From NCBI RefSeq assembly GCF_002952775.1, contig NZ_CP025066.1, positions 868,001 through 932,000 on the forward strand: a DNA stretch of 64,000 nt, given 5' to 3'. The DNA is from Halalkaliarchaeum desulfuricum (lineage in GTDB: Archaea > Halobacteriota > Halobacteria > Halobacteriales > Haloferacaceae). Position numbers and translations under genes: made by a program. Positions 25,293-32,363 of the stretch are shown here, one piece after another; the stretch's first letter is position 1; each line of letters begins with the position of its first letter. The notes beneath the pieces were generated by a model. It made no database searches and had not been told where the DNA came from. It saw only the letters and a program-made list of their open reading frames with translations.

Positions 25293-26083
25293 TGGGCACC
25301 CACCCCCTTCTCCTGGAGGACTTCAGCAAGTTCACCGGCGGTCTCGCCCGGGTCACCCTCGAAGATCTCGGCGTCGGATTCGCTCACCGGCTCGTACATG
25401 CGCGTGAGATCGAGGGCTCCCTCGACGGCGTCTTCCCCCAACTCCAGGTCCTCGAGACCCTGCACGTCGATCTCTTTGCTCTGTGCCTGCCGGATGCCGC
25501 GGAGGCTGGCGTATCGTGGTTCGTTGATCCCCGTCTGGATCGTGAGGACAGCCGGCATGTCGACTTCGGTGAGCTCCTCGACGCCGCCCTCCAGTTCGCG
25601 GCGAACGTTCGCGACCGTGTCGTCCTCGGTGAGCTCCATCCGGTTTACCACCGCGGCCCACTGGACCCCGAGCTGGCGGGCGAGCGCGACGCCGGTGGCA
25701 CCGAAGCTGTCGTCGTTTGCCTGCACGCCCGACAAAATGAGATCGGGCTCCTCCTGTTCGACGATCGCCTCGAGCAGTCGTGCCTTCGCGTCGACATCGA
25801 GCAGGTCCTGCCGGGCGATCGCATCGTCCCAGACGCGCACCGCCCGGTCGAGCCCTTTCGCCAGCGCCATCCGGATCGTCTCCTCGCTGCGCTCGGGACC
25901 GATCGTTACCCCGACGGTTTCGACGTCGTCGCGCTCTTCGGAGAGCTGGACGGCTTCCTCGATGGCGTAATCGTCCCACTCGTTGAGATCGTACTCCAGA
26001 TACCCCTCCTCGATCTCCGTCCCCGAGATCTCGAAGTCGTCGGCGGCCTCAGCGACCTCCTTCACCGTGACGAGAACTTTCAT
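25289..26083 (-). CDS. etfB: Electron transfer flavoprotein beta subunit
   Basis: A 264-residue AMP-binding beta subunit of ETF. It begins MKVLVTVKEVAE, and the family blocks are seen as YDLNEWDDYAIEEAVQLSEE, ILSGVQANDDSFGATGVALA and PAVLTIQTGINEPRYASLRGI, the last being the beta-subunit signature. It is first in an operon with etfA, with a 4-base overlap. Beyond its ATG at 26083, about 80 bp separate it from the next gene; the sequence just upstream is moderately AT-rich and is the likely promoter. Confidence 0.95.
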   Translation of the reverse strand: MKVLVTVKEVAEAADDFEISGTEIEEGYLEYDLNEWDDYAIEEAVQLSEERDDVETVGVTIGPERSEETIRMALAKGLDRAVRVWDDAIARQDLLDVDAKARLLEAIVEQEEPDLILSGVQANDDSFGATGVALARQLGVQWAAVVNRMELTEDDTVANVRRELEGGVEELTEVDMPAVLTIQTGINEPRYASLRGIRQAQSKEIDVQGLEDLELGEDAVEGALDLTRMYEPVSESDAEIFEGDPGETAGELAEVLQEKGVGAQ

Positions 26084-26166
26084 GAAAGAGGGGTCACTTC
26101 CGCCGATGGTAAACGTTTTGATAGCCCTCCCGTTCGCGGTTCAACTGAAATCAACGGGAGACGCGA

Positions 26167-27441
26167 TCACTCGTCGGCGTGGGTGTCACGGTCGGTATTC
26201 CCCGCCCCGCCGGTATTTCCCTCCCCGCCGGTATCGCCGCCCCCGCCGGTATCGCCGCCGGTACCACCGTTCCCGTCGGCATCCACGTCGTCCGGCAGCG
26301 AAATCAGGTTCTCGCGGCCGAGGCGGAGCTTCTCGATCCAGCCCTCGTCGGCCATCCTGGAGAGCAGTTGGGACACCTTCGCGTCCGACCAGCCAGTCTC
26401 CTCGACGATTTCCGCCTGTCGCATCCGCCCGCCGCGTTGCTCCAGCAACCGTTCGACCCGCTCCTCGTCGGAAAGCAGCGAAAGATCGACCTCGTCGTCG
26501 GCCGCCTCCTCTTCTCCCGGTCCCCCGACCCCCTCGACGGGTTGCGACGGTACGTCCCCGGACGAATCTTCCCCGGCCGTCGGTACCACGGCGTCCGACT
26601 GGACGCCTTCTCCCTCCGTCTTTCGACGATACAGCAGCGCGGCGATCAGGATCGCCACCCCGATCAGGAAGGCGCCGCCGATGATCTCCCAGGAGTCTCC
26701 GGCCGCCTCGGTCGGCGTTCCCGGGGTGGGATCCGTATCGACGGGGCTGTACGTTATGATCAGACGGTCCTCGGCGGTGAACAGCTGTGGCCCTTCGATC
26801 CAGGCGTTACCCTCTCTGAGGTCAGGGTTCACTCCCGGCGTCGTGTCCACCTGGTAGCCGTCCGGCGTCACGACGACGAGCTGCTGGTTCGATTCGAGCG
26901 ATCCCAAGAGCGGATCGCCGTCGGCTGTCGTCAACGCGTCGTCGAGAACGAGCTTCCCATCGTCGGACGCGAGAAACGCCGTCCAGGTGAACTCCACGCG
27001 GAGAGTCCCGACGTTCCCTTCGCGTTCTGCGGCCCGGCGGACGGCGGTCATCGCCATCTCCCGATCGGTGGAGTCGTCGGCGACTGCGACGATCTGTTCG
27101 AACGTCTCGACGTCGAACGGGGCGTCCGCGGTCCCACCCTCGAAATCGGTTGCGAAGTCGTCGAACGCGTCCCGGTCGGCGTCAGTCTCGAGGTGGTACT
27201 CGGCCGTCACGTTCCAGGTCGCGTTCCCGTCCCCGTGAAGCACGACGCGGAACGTCGTTTCGGGAGGGTTCTCGGCACCACCGAGGGCTTCCAGAGACTG
27301 TGTGTGGTCGCCGTCGACGGACGGCTGCAGGGCGTCAGCTGGATGGACCGGAGAGGGCGTACCCGCCGCGGGGACCATCGCGGCTGCCCCGGCAAACACA
27401 CCGAACAGCACGACCGCGGCCAAGAGGGCGGAACGCCGCAT
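26167..27441 (-). CDS. Membrane-anchored sensor with cytosolic winged helix
   Basis: A 424-residue protein: a signal peptide (residues ~4-26, SALLAAVVLFGVFAGAAAMV), an ectodomain of ~240 residues, a transmembrane helix (SWEIIGGAFLIGVAILIAAL), then a cytosolic MarR/IclR-like winged helix (LSDEERVERLLEQRGGRMRQ, QAEIVEETGWSDAKVSQLLS). It ends with a Gly/Thr/Asp-rich tail made of imperfect GGxGxTGG repeats. DUF7345/DUF7343-type haloarchaeal proteins have this layout (from memory). It would sense something outside the cell and act directly on DNA near the membrane; that is inference from topology. It is divergent from the secreted coiled-coil protein at 27684. The start is ATG 27441; the larger frame upstream is read-through of the duplicated region opposite. 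Confidence 0.8.
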   Translation of the reverse strand: MRRSALLAAVVLFGVFAGAAAMVPAAGTPSPVHPADALQPSVDGDHTQSLEALGGAENPPETTFRVVLHGDGNATWNVTAEYHLETDADRDAFDDFATDFEGGTADAPFDVETFEQIVAVADDSTDREMAMTAVRRAAEREGNVGTLRVEFTWTAFLASDDGKLVLDDALTTADGDPLLGSLESNQQLVVVTPDGYQVDTTPGVNPDLREGNAWIEGPQLFTAEDRLIITYSPVDTDPTPGTPTEAAGDSWEIIGGAFLIGVAILIAALLYRRKTEGEGVQSDAVVPTAGEDSSGDVPSQPVEGVGGPGEEEAADDEVDLSLLSDEERVERLLEQRGGRMRQAEIVEETGWSDAKVSQLLSRMADEGWIEKLRLGRENLISLPDDVDADGNGGTGGDTGGGGDTGGEGNTGGAGNTDRDTHADE

Positions 27442-27547
27442 ATGGAGGAAACTAACCGGCCCCAGGCAAAACGCTTTCCATGCTTCCGGGGGTGACTGGA
27501 TCTGCGTAGGAGAGTTTTTGTAGCGCCGGGGGATAAGCCATCGTACG

Positions 27548-27808
27548 ATGAAGGCCGCCCCGATCCTGCTTTCGGTCCTCCTGGTCGTCGCCACCGCCGG
27601 CGTCGGCGCGTTCGCCCCGGACGCAAACGGGGAGCAGCCGGCCATCGAGGCCGGCGACGACGTCCCCCCTCCTGACGCCTTCGATGGCCGCCCCGATCCT
27701 GCTTTCGGTCCTCCTGGTCGTCGCCACCGCCGGCGTCGGCGCGTTCGCCCCGGACGCAAACGGGGAGCAGCCGGCCATCGAGGCCGGCGACGACGTCCCC
27801 CCTCCTGA
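27548..27808 (+). pseudogene. Original 5' end of the secreted protein gene, frame broken by duplication
   Basis: From the first ATG the frame reads MKAAPILLSVLLVVATAGVG, the same signal peptide as the gene at 27684. After one repeat unit it shifts and turns into an Arg-rich nonsense tail (GRRHRRRRRVRPGRKRG) that stops at 27808. The tail is unlike any haloarchaeal protein composition, so this is a displaced gene start, not an independent product. Confidence 0.7.
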
Positions 27809-27813
27809 CGCCT
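27554..27813. repeat. 133-bp tandem duplication across a gene start
   Basis: Positions 27554-27680 and 27687-27813 are identical over 127 bp. The repeat unit is 133 bp (127 plus a 6-bp joint TCGATG). 133 is not a multiple of three, so the second copy is in another frame relative to the first ATG. The joint itself makes a new ATG at 27684 that opens the long frame. Removing one unit restores a single frame beginning MKAAPILLS. Confidence 0.95.
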
Positions 27814-29021
27814 CGATTGCCGCCGTCGGCGCCGAAACCGGGCAGCTGACAGCCCCTGACGACTACACCAGGCAGCTGGAGCCCCGTGGGGAGAACGCAA
27901 CCCGGGTGCTCGGAATCCCCGACGACGACGTCGACAGCTCGGACGTCAGGCGGGAACACGCCGACATCGGCCCGGCCGTCGGCTACGGCACGGACGCCAC
28001 CGGCATGGAGATCAAAACGGAATCGATAGAACGACAGATCGAATCCATCGAGGAAACCGACGAGCGACAGCGGCAGATCCTTGCAGAGATTTCCGAGATC
28101 GAACAGCGAGAGATAACCCTCAACGGCCGGGAGCGAACCGCCGTCGAGGCGTACAGCACGGGCGAGATCGACGCCAGGGAGCTCGTCGTCCGGCTCGCTC
28201 GCGTGAGCATGGAGGCACAGATTCTTCGCGAGCGGCTCGAAATGCTCGGAGAACAGGCAGACGAGACGCCGGACTTCAGTGTCGACGCTCGGGCGAACAA
28301 CATCGACTTCCAGCTGCGGACCTACGACGGCCCCGTGCGGAACCACGCCAAAGGCATACTCGAGGGGGAACACCCCTCCGAACGAGTGTTCGTCGAGTCC
28401 GGCGGCGACGCTGTCGTCCTGTCGATGATACACGACGGCGAGTACGTCCGCGAGGCGAAAGTCCCCGACCGGCAGGACCGGTCGACGACCGGATCGATGG
28501 AACTCGAGGGTGCCGAGAGCGTGACGTTCGGCAGCTATCCCGAAATCGCCGCGACCCGGGAGGGTGCCGACTCGATCGGCTCCGACGGCCTCTTTATCGT
28601 CCAGGTGCCACACGCCGGCGGCGAGCTAACGACGTTCGTCGATGGGGGCAGCGAACAGGTGTTCATCGATCACCAGCGGATCCCCCTGGACGACACCATC
28701 GGTCAGGTGCCCGTCTCCGACGTCCAGGAAGGACTCAACGTGACCGTCGATCGGTCCTACCCCGGCGGTCCCGTCCGGGTGACCGTCCTCGATGTGGAGA
28801 CCGACGAGCCGGTGATCGGTGCGACAGTCACCGTCGGCGACGCCGTGCAAAGCGAAACCGTGGGAACGACCGATATCGACGGCCAACACTGGGTCGTCTC
28901 TCCGCGCGATCCGTTCCTGCTGACCGTCCTCGGCGAGGACACGACGGTGGCGCGACTCGAGATCCAGCCGACCGAGACGCCACATATAGAGGCGTATCAG
29001 CTCGAAAACGAGACCGACTGA
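27684..29021 (+). CDS. Secreted coiled-coil protein with C-terminal beta domain
   Basis: A 445-residue exported protein that I recognise only as a haloarchaeal family (DUF7096-like, from memory). Signal peptide at residues ~2-22 (AAPILLSVLLVVATAGVGAF); a coiled coil at about 105-195 (ESIERQIESIEETDERQRQI ... RERLEMLGEQ); beta-rich parts after it, and near the end a carboxypeptidase-regulatory/Ig-like fold (VRVTVLDVETDEPVIGATVT). The reading frame starts inside the second copy of a 133-bp tandem duplication. The original start at 27548 (ATG AAG) now leads to a frame that stops at 27808. Expression therefore depends on internal initiation at 27684, or the duplication is an assembly fault. It is divergent from the membrane-tethered HTH gene. 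Confidence 0.75.
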   Translation: MAAPILLSVLLVVATAGVGAFAPDANGEQPAIEAGDDVPPPDASIAAVGAETGQLTAPDDYTRQLEPRGENATRVLGIPDDDVDSSDVRREHADIGPAVGYGTDATGMEIKTESIERQIESIEETDERQRQILAEISEIEQREITLNGRERTAVEAYSTGEIDARELVVRLARVSMEAQILRERLEMLGEQADETPDFSVDARANNIDFQLRTYDGPVRNHAKGILEGEHPSERVFVESGGDAVVLSMIHDGEYVREAKVPDRQDRSTTGSMELEGAESVTFGSYPEIAATREGADSIGSDGLFIVQVPHAGGELTTFVDGGSEQVFIDHQRIPLDDTIGQVPVSDVQEGLNVTVDRSYPGGPVRVTVLDVETDEPVIGATVTVGDAVQSETVGTTDIDGQHWVVSPRDPFLLTVLGEDTTVARLEIQPTETPHIEAYQLENETD

Positions 29022-29051
29022 CCCGGGAGGACCTCTGTTCGGCACTCGGTC

Positions 29052-29948
29052 TCAAAGGCCGTACAGTTTCGTCGTCCAGAACTCCTCGAACGCCGCCGCG
29101 AGCGCATCCCGGTCGGTCCCGCCGGCACCGGCGGTCGCGGTGACGTCCACGTCGGACTCCAGTCGCGAGAGCACCGTCCGCTCCCCGACCAGAACCGTCC
29201 GATCGAGATCCTCGTCCCGGGTTTTCAGCACGTTCCGGACCCGGTCCACGTGGGCGTCGATCTGTTCGTCCCGGCGGCGCTCGAACCGTCCCTGTGAGAA
29301 CCCTCCTTTCGAGTGATCCGAGATCACGTCGCTTTCGAACCCCTCGAACGCGTCCAGTTCGTCGCCATCGTAGACGCCGAACGCAAACGTGTCCGACCGA
29401 ACGAGTCCGAAGCCGAACCGTCCCGTCGGCCGGAACCACTTGTCGGGGAGGCGAAAACAATCCTCCCACTCGGAGAACGGCTCCGGCGGCAGGGGCGGGG
29501 CCAGGGCGGCGGCGACGACGCCAGCGTCGTCCGCGAGAACGAGCGCCGGCGCGGCGTCGCGAACGAGCGGGCTCCTGTCGCCGAGGACCTCCCGCACGGA
29601 ATCCGGAACCTCCGTTTCGACGTACGCTGTCAGGGCACCCTCCCGAGGAGCTTCGAGGCTGCGAAGACGATCGAGTACTGACTCGAGACGGCGGCCGCGA
29701 CACCGCTCGGCGTGCCGGAACGACAGCTCCTCGTCGCGACCCTCCTCGGCCCGACTGACGCGGTCCTGGAGCTCTTCGATCCGGTCCTCGAGTCGGTTGA
29801 TCCGTTCTTCGGCTCGCTGTCGCTCGGTCACGGCGTCCGCCCGGCGATCCGACTCGGCTTCGAGCTGCCGTTCGAGATGCTCGTTCGCTTCCTCGAGTTC
29901 GTCGATCCGCGCTTTCAGTTCCGCGCGGCCGAGCAGCCTGTCGATCAT
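29052..29948 (-). CDS. Vms1/Ankzf1-type VLRF1 domain protein
   Basis: A 298-residue protein with an N-terminal coiled coil (residues ~1-90, RIDELEEANEHLERQLEAES) and a C-terminal VLRF1 domain. The signature is the SDHSKGGFSQGRFERRRDEQ block, in which GGFSxxRF(E)RxR matches the catalytic loop of eukaryotic Vms1/ANKZF1 and of archaeal homologues. These release peptides from peptidyl-tRNA on split or stalled 60S/50S subunits, so a role in ribosome rescue is inferred. The loop has Gln in the position used for peptidyl-tRNA cleavage. It is convergent with the secreted protein gene and starts at ATG 29948. Confidence 0.8.
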   Translation of the reverse strand: MIDRLLGRAELKARIDELEEANEHLERQLEAESDRRADAVTERQRAEERINRLEDRIEELQDRVSRAEEGRDEELSFRHAERCRGRRLESVLDRLRSLEAPREGALTAYVETEVPDSVREVLGDRSPLVRDAAPALVLADDAGVVAAALAPPLPPEPFSEWEDCFRLPDKWFRPTGRFGFGLVRSDTFAFGVYDGDELDAFEGFESDVISDHSKGGFSQGRFERRRDEQIDAHVDRVRNVLKTRDEDLDRTVLVGERTVLSRLESDVDVTATAGAGGTDRDALAAAFEEFWTTKLYGL

Positions 29949-29986
29949 ACCGGGGAGCGGTCCCGCGTGGACTTGAAACAGGGGGA

Positions 29987-30355
29987 TCAGGTGCCGGCGG
30001 AGGGCTCCCAGCCCGCATACCGGAGGAGTTCGAGGGCCCGGTCGGCCTTCGCGAGCAGCACCTCGCGGGTCGCCGGCAGCCGGCGTTCGGTGTACGTCGG
30101 TGGGAGCGCGAGCGTCCCGGTGGGAACGTCGTCGTCGCCGAGTACGGGGAAATGTCGCCCGTCGAGTTTCATGACCAGCGGCGCGTCGAGCCGTTCGAGA
30201 CCCTCGCCGGTCGCGTACAGCTGCTCGTTTACCCGCTCGTGATCCGCACGGTTGAGCACCGCATGATCGCCCTCGTGCGGTTCGACGTACATTTCCCCGA
30301 GGTAGTATCCGCTGGAAAATCGTTCGAACATACTGTGCAAGTTATTCTCACTCAT
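29987..30355 (-). CDS. Small conserved haloarchaeal protein (DUF5802-like)
   Basis: A 122-residue protein of unknown function that I associate from memory with DUF5802. Conserved-looking blocks: FERFSSGYYLGEMYVEPHEG, LYATGEGLERLDAPLVMKLD, HFPVLGDDDVPTGTLALP. There is no signal peptide, transmembrane helix or catalytic motif. The ATG at 30355 is preferred: the extra 29 residues of a longer frame overlap the promoter of the divergent regulator and are basic, unlike the rest. It lies about 40 bp upstream of the VLRF1 gene on the same strand, so co-transcription is plausible. Confidence 0.75.
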   Translation of the reverse strand: MSENNLHSMFERFSSGYYLGEMYVEPHEGDHAVLNRADHERVNEQLYATGEGLERLDAPLVMKLDGRHFPVLGDDDVPTGTLALPPTYTERRLPATREVLLAKADRALELLRYAGWEPSAGT

Positions 30356-30479
30356 GACCAGAGATAAAAGTTTCCGGGAACGTTTATATCGTCGCGCAAG
30401 TACGTCGCCGGAGTCGGGCGGACCGGCCACCATCGACGACAACGTATTTCATCCCGACTCCCGTAGTTTCGGTCGGTCG

Positions 30480-31340
30480 ATGGCTGCACACGACGACGTT
30501 CAGTATCTGGCCGGATCGCCGGTCCGCGCGAACATTCTCGCCGCCCTCTGCGAGGAGCCGCTCCGGCCGACACAACTGACCGACCGCGTGGACGCCACCA
30601 GAACGACTGTCCAGCGAATCCTCGCCGGATATCTGGACCGCGAGTGGGTGGTCAAGCGCGGACATCGGTACACGGTGACCGTCACCGGGCGGGGCGTGTA
30701 TCGCGCCTACGAGTCGCTGTGTGCAGACGTCGAACGGGCCAGCGAACTCGGGTCGTTCGCGTCCCATATCGGCCCGATCGCCGACGATCTCCCGTGGACC
30801 GCCCTCGAGAGTGCCGAGGTCACCGCCGCGAGCGACCGGGACCCGTTCTCGACGGTCCAGCGGCTGGTGGAACTCATCTCGACGGCCGACGCCGACCGCA
30901 TGCGCGCGATCACCCCAATCGTCGCCGAGGTGTTCAACGAGGCAGCCGCCGAGTTCATCGAGGGCGGCGGTCACCTCGAGTTGACGATAGACAGCGGCGT
31001 CCTGGAAGCGTCCCGGACCGGGTTTCCCGAGGCCGTCGATCGCGCCGTAGAGAACGGCGACGTCGAGGTCCGGGTTCATCCGGAACCGATCGGGTTCGGC
31101 CTGATGCTGTGTGAGGAGTGGGCCTGCCTTGGCGCGTACGACGACGAGAACAACGTCCGGGCCGTGATCGAATCCGACTCGTCGGAGCTGTTCGACTGGG
31201 CGAACGAACAGTACGGACGGTATCGATCTCGCACGAGACCGCTCGCGGAGGTACTCGAGGAACAGGCAGTGCGTTCACCAGATCGACCGGCCGACGAACG
31301 CCAGCGGCAAGACTCCACCTCCAGCGAACACCAGCGGTGA
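30480..31340 (+). CDS. HTH regulator, FilR1-type middle domain
   Basis: A 286-residue regulator. The N-terminal winged helix (residues ~5-75) reads VQYLAGSPVRANILAALCEE, LTDRVDATRTTVQRILAGYL. The following ~180 residues match the FilR1-type middle domain seen in methanogen and haloarchaeal regulators, with LELTIDSGVLEASRTGFPEA and the ligand-pocket-like IGFGLMLCEEWACLGAYD. The C-terminus is a charged tail. The target is unknown. The ATG 30480 follows a region with TATA-like elements around 30380, and the longer frame from 30354 overlaps the divergent gene start. It is followed by 272 bp without a gene. Confidence 0.8.
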   Translation: MAAHDDVQYLAGSPVRANILAALCEEPLRPTQLTDRVDATRTTVQRILAGYLDREWVVKRGHRYTVTVTGRGVYRAYESLCADVERASELGSFASHIGPIADDLPWTALESAEVTAASDRDPFSTVQRLVELISTADADRMRAITPIVAEVFNEAAAEFIEGGGHLELTIDSGVLEASRTGFPEAVDRAVENGDVEVRVHPEPIGFGLMLCEEWACLGAYDDENNVRAVIESDSSELFDWANEQYGRYRSRTRPLAEVLEEQAVRSPDRPADERQRQDSTSSEHQR

Positions 31341-31517
31341 CGGCGTGTCATCGGAAGCCGGAAACGGTCGAAGCAGGGGGGGCCGACCGCCGGGCGACCT
31401 GGATCGTGGCCGACATGTCAGAGGTGTTGCGTCAGGGAGGGGTCAAGACGACGCGTTCGGTGGTACCCGATCCGACTCCGTCGGGAGCGTCGGACGAACC
31501 GTTGGTCGTCTGCTCCC

Positions 31518-31602
31518 GTAACTATTCGCTGGGGTCCCGGCTACCTATACGTAACTGGCGATACGTGTTACAGACCCAATAACAAGTTACAGATCCTGTA
31601 AC
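31518..31602. promoter_or_regulatory. Cluster of GTAAC/GTTAC half-sites with a palindrome
   Basis: Between the 3' ends of two convergent genes the sequence holds five GTAAC or GTTAC copies in 85 bp (near 31518, 31551, 31566, 31586 and 31598). The last two form a palindrome, GTTACAG-ATC-CTGTAAC, at 31586-31602. The rest of the 31341-31612 gap shows no ORF, tRNA or other structure that I can support. It could be a regulator-binding site or a structured 3' UTR of ppiB; nothing decides. Confidence 0.4.
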
Positions 31603-31612
31603 AACAGCCGTT

Positions 31613-32134
31613 TCACCGGTCGATGTCGATCGACTCGATGAGCGCTTCCTCCTGTGGGCGGTCGGCACTGTCGGTCTGGAGTGCGCCGATGTCCTCGACG
31701 ACGTCCATACCGTCGATGACCTGGCCGAAGACCGCGTGTTTCCCGTCGAGGTGGGGCTGGGCGGCCAGCGTGATGAAAAACTGCGAGCCGTTCGTGTCGG
31801 GACCGTGGTTCGCCATGCTCAACACGCCCGGACCGTCGTGACCCAGGTCGTCGTGGAACTCGTCGTCGAACGTGTAGCCGGGGCCGCCCCGTCCGGTGCC
31901 GGTCGGATCGCCGCCCTGGATCATGAAGCCGCCGATCACGCGGTGGAACGGGACGTCCTCGTAGAGGGGATCCGTCCGCGTCTCGCCGGTTTCGGGGTGC
32001 GTCCACTCCTTTTCGCCGGTTGCGAGTCCGATGAAGTTCTCGACGGTTCGGGGGACGTGCTGTTCGTACAGTTCGACTTCGATCTCGCCGAAGTTGGTGT
32101 TGATCGTCGCGGTCGGATTCTCGGGATTCTCCAT
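31613..32134 (-). CDS. ppiB: Cyclophilin-type peptidyl-prolyl isomerase
   Basis: A 173-residue cytosolic cyclophilin catalysing cis-trans isomerisation of prolyl bonds. The catalytic Arg block is FHRVIGGFMIQGGDPTGTG, followed by MANHGPDTNGSQFFITLA and PHLDGKHAVFGQVIDGMDVV, all canonical. There is no signal sequence. The size and motif set are those of typical prokaryotic cyclophilins, with an acidic insertion (EKEWTHPETGETRTDP) as in other haloarchaeal members. It is divergent from cooS; about 230 bp lie between the two starts and contain the promoters of both. Confidence 0.95.
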   Translation of the reverse strand: MENPENPTATINTNFGEIEVELYEQHVPRTVENFIGLATGEKEWTHPETGETRTDPLYEDVPFHRVIGGFMIQGGDPTGTGRGGPGYTFDDEFHDDLGHDGPGVLSMANHGPDTNGSQFFITLAAQPHLDGKHAVFGQVIDGMDVVEDIGALQTDSADRPQEEALIESIDIDR

Positions 32135-32277
32135 GGATCTACTGCGGCAGCCATCCCCAAAAGGACTCGCTTCCGGAGCGGACGGGGACTGCGGTTCGAC
32201 GCCGGAGCGGACGGGGCCACCGGATCGACGCTCCGGTGTCGATCGCTAATAAAGCGGACCCCTGACTGTGAACCCGA

Positions 32278-32284
32278 TTATAAA
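32278..32284 (+). promoter_or_regulatory. TATA box of the cooS-cooC operon
   Basis: TTATAAA lies 80 bp before the cooS ATG at 32364, implying a leader of roughly 50-55 nt, longer than the leaderless norm here. An in-frame GTG at 32322 is a possible earlier start. A 15-bp direct repeat (CCGGAGCGGACGGGG) occurs upstream near 32172 and 32202. Confidence 0.45.
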
Positions 32285-32363
32285 CATATCGCCCCCTCCA
32301 CCGCCGTGACAACGCCCGGGGGTGCTCATTACTCCTCGCCGTGTACGCCTTCTGGAAAGAACG

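Noticed and set aside
27684-27808. A gene reading from the first ATG (27548) as a separate 86-residue protein
   Set aside because: After the signal peptide it becomes Arg-rich nonsense; best seen as the original start displaced by duplication.
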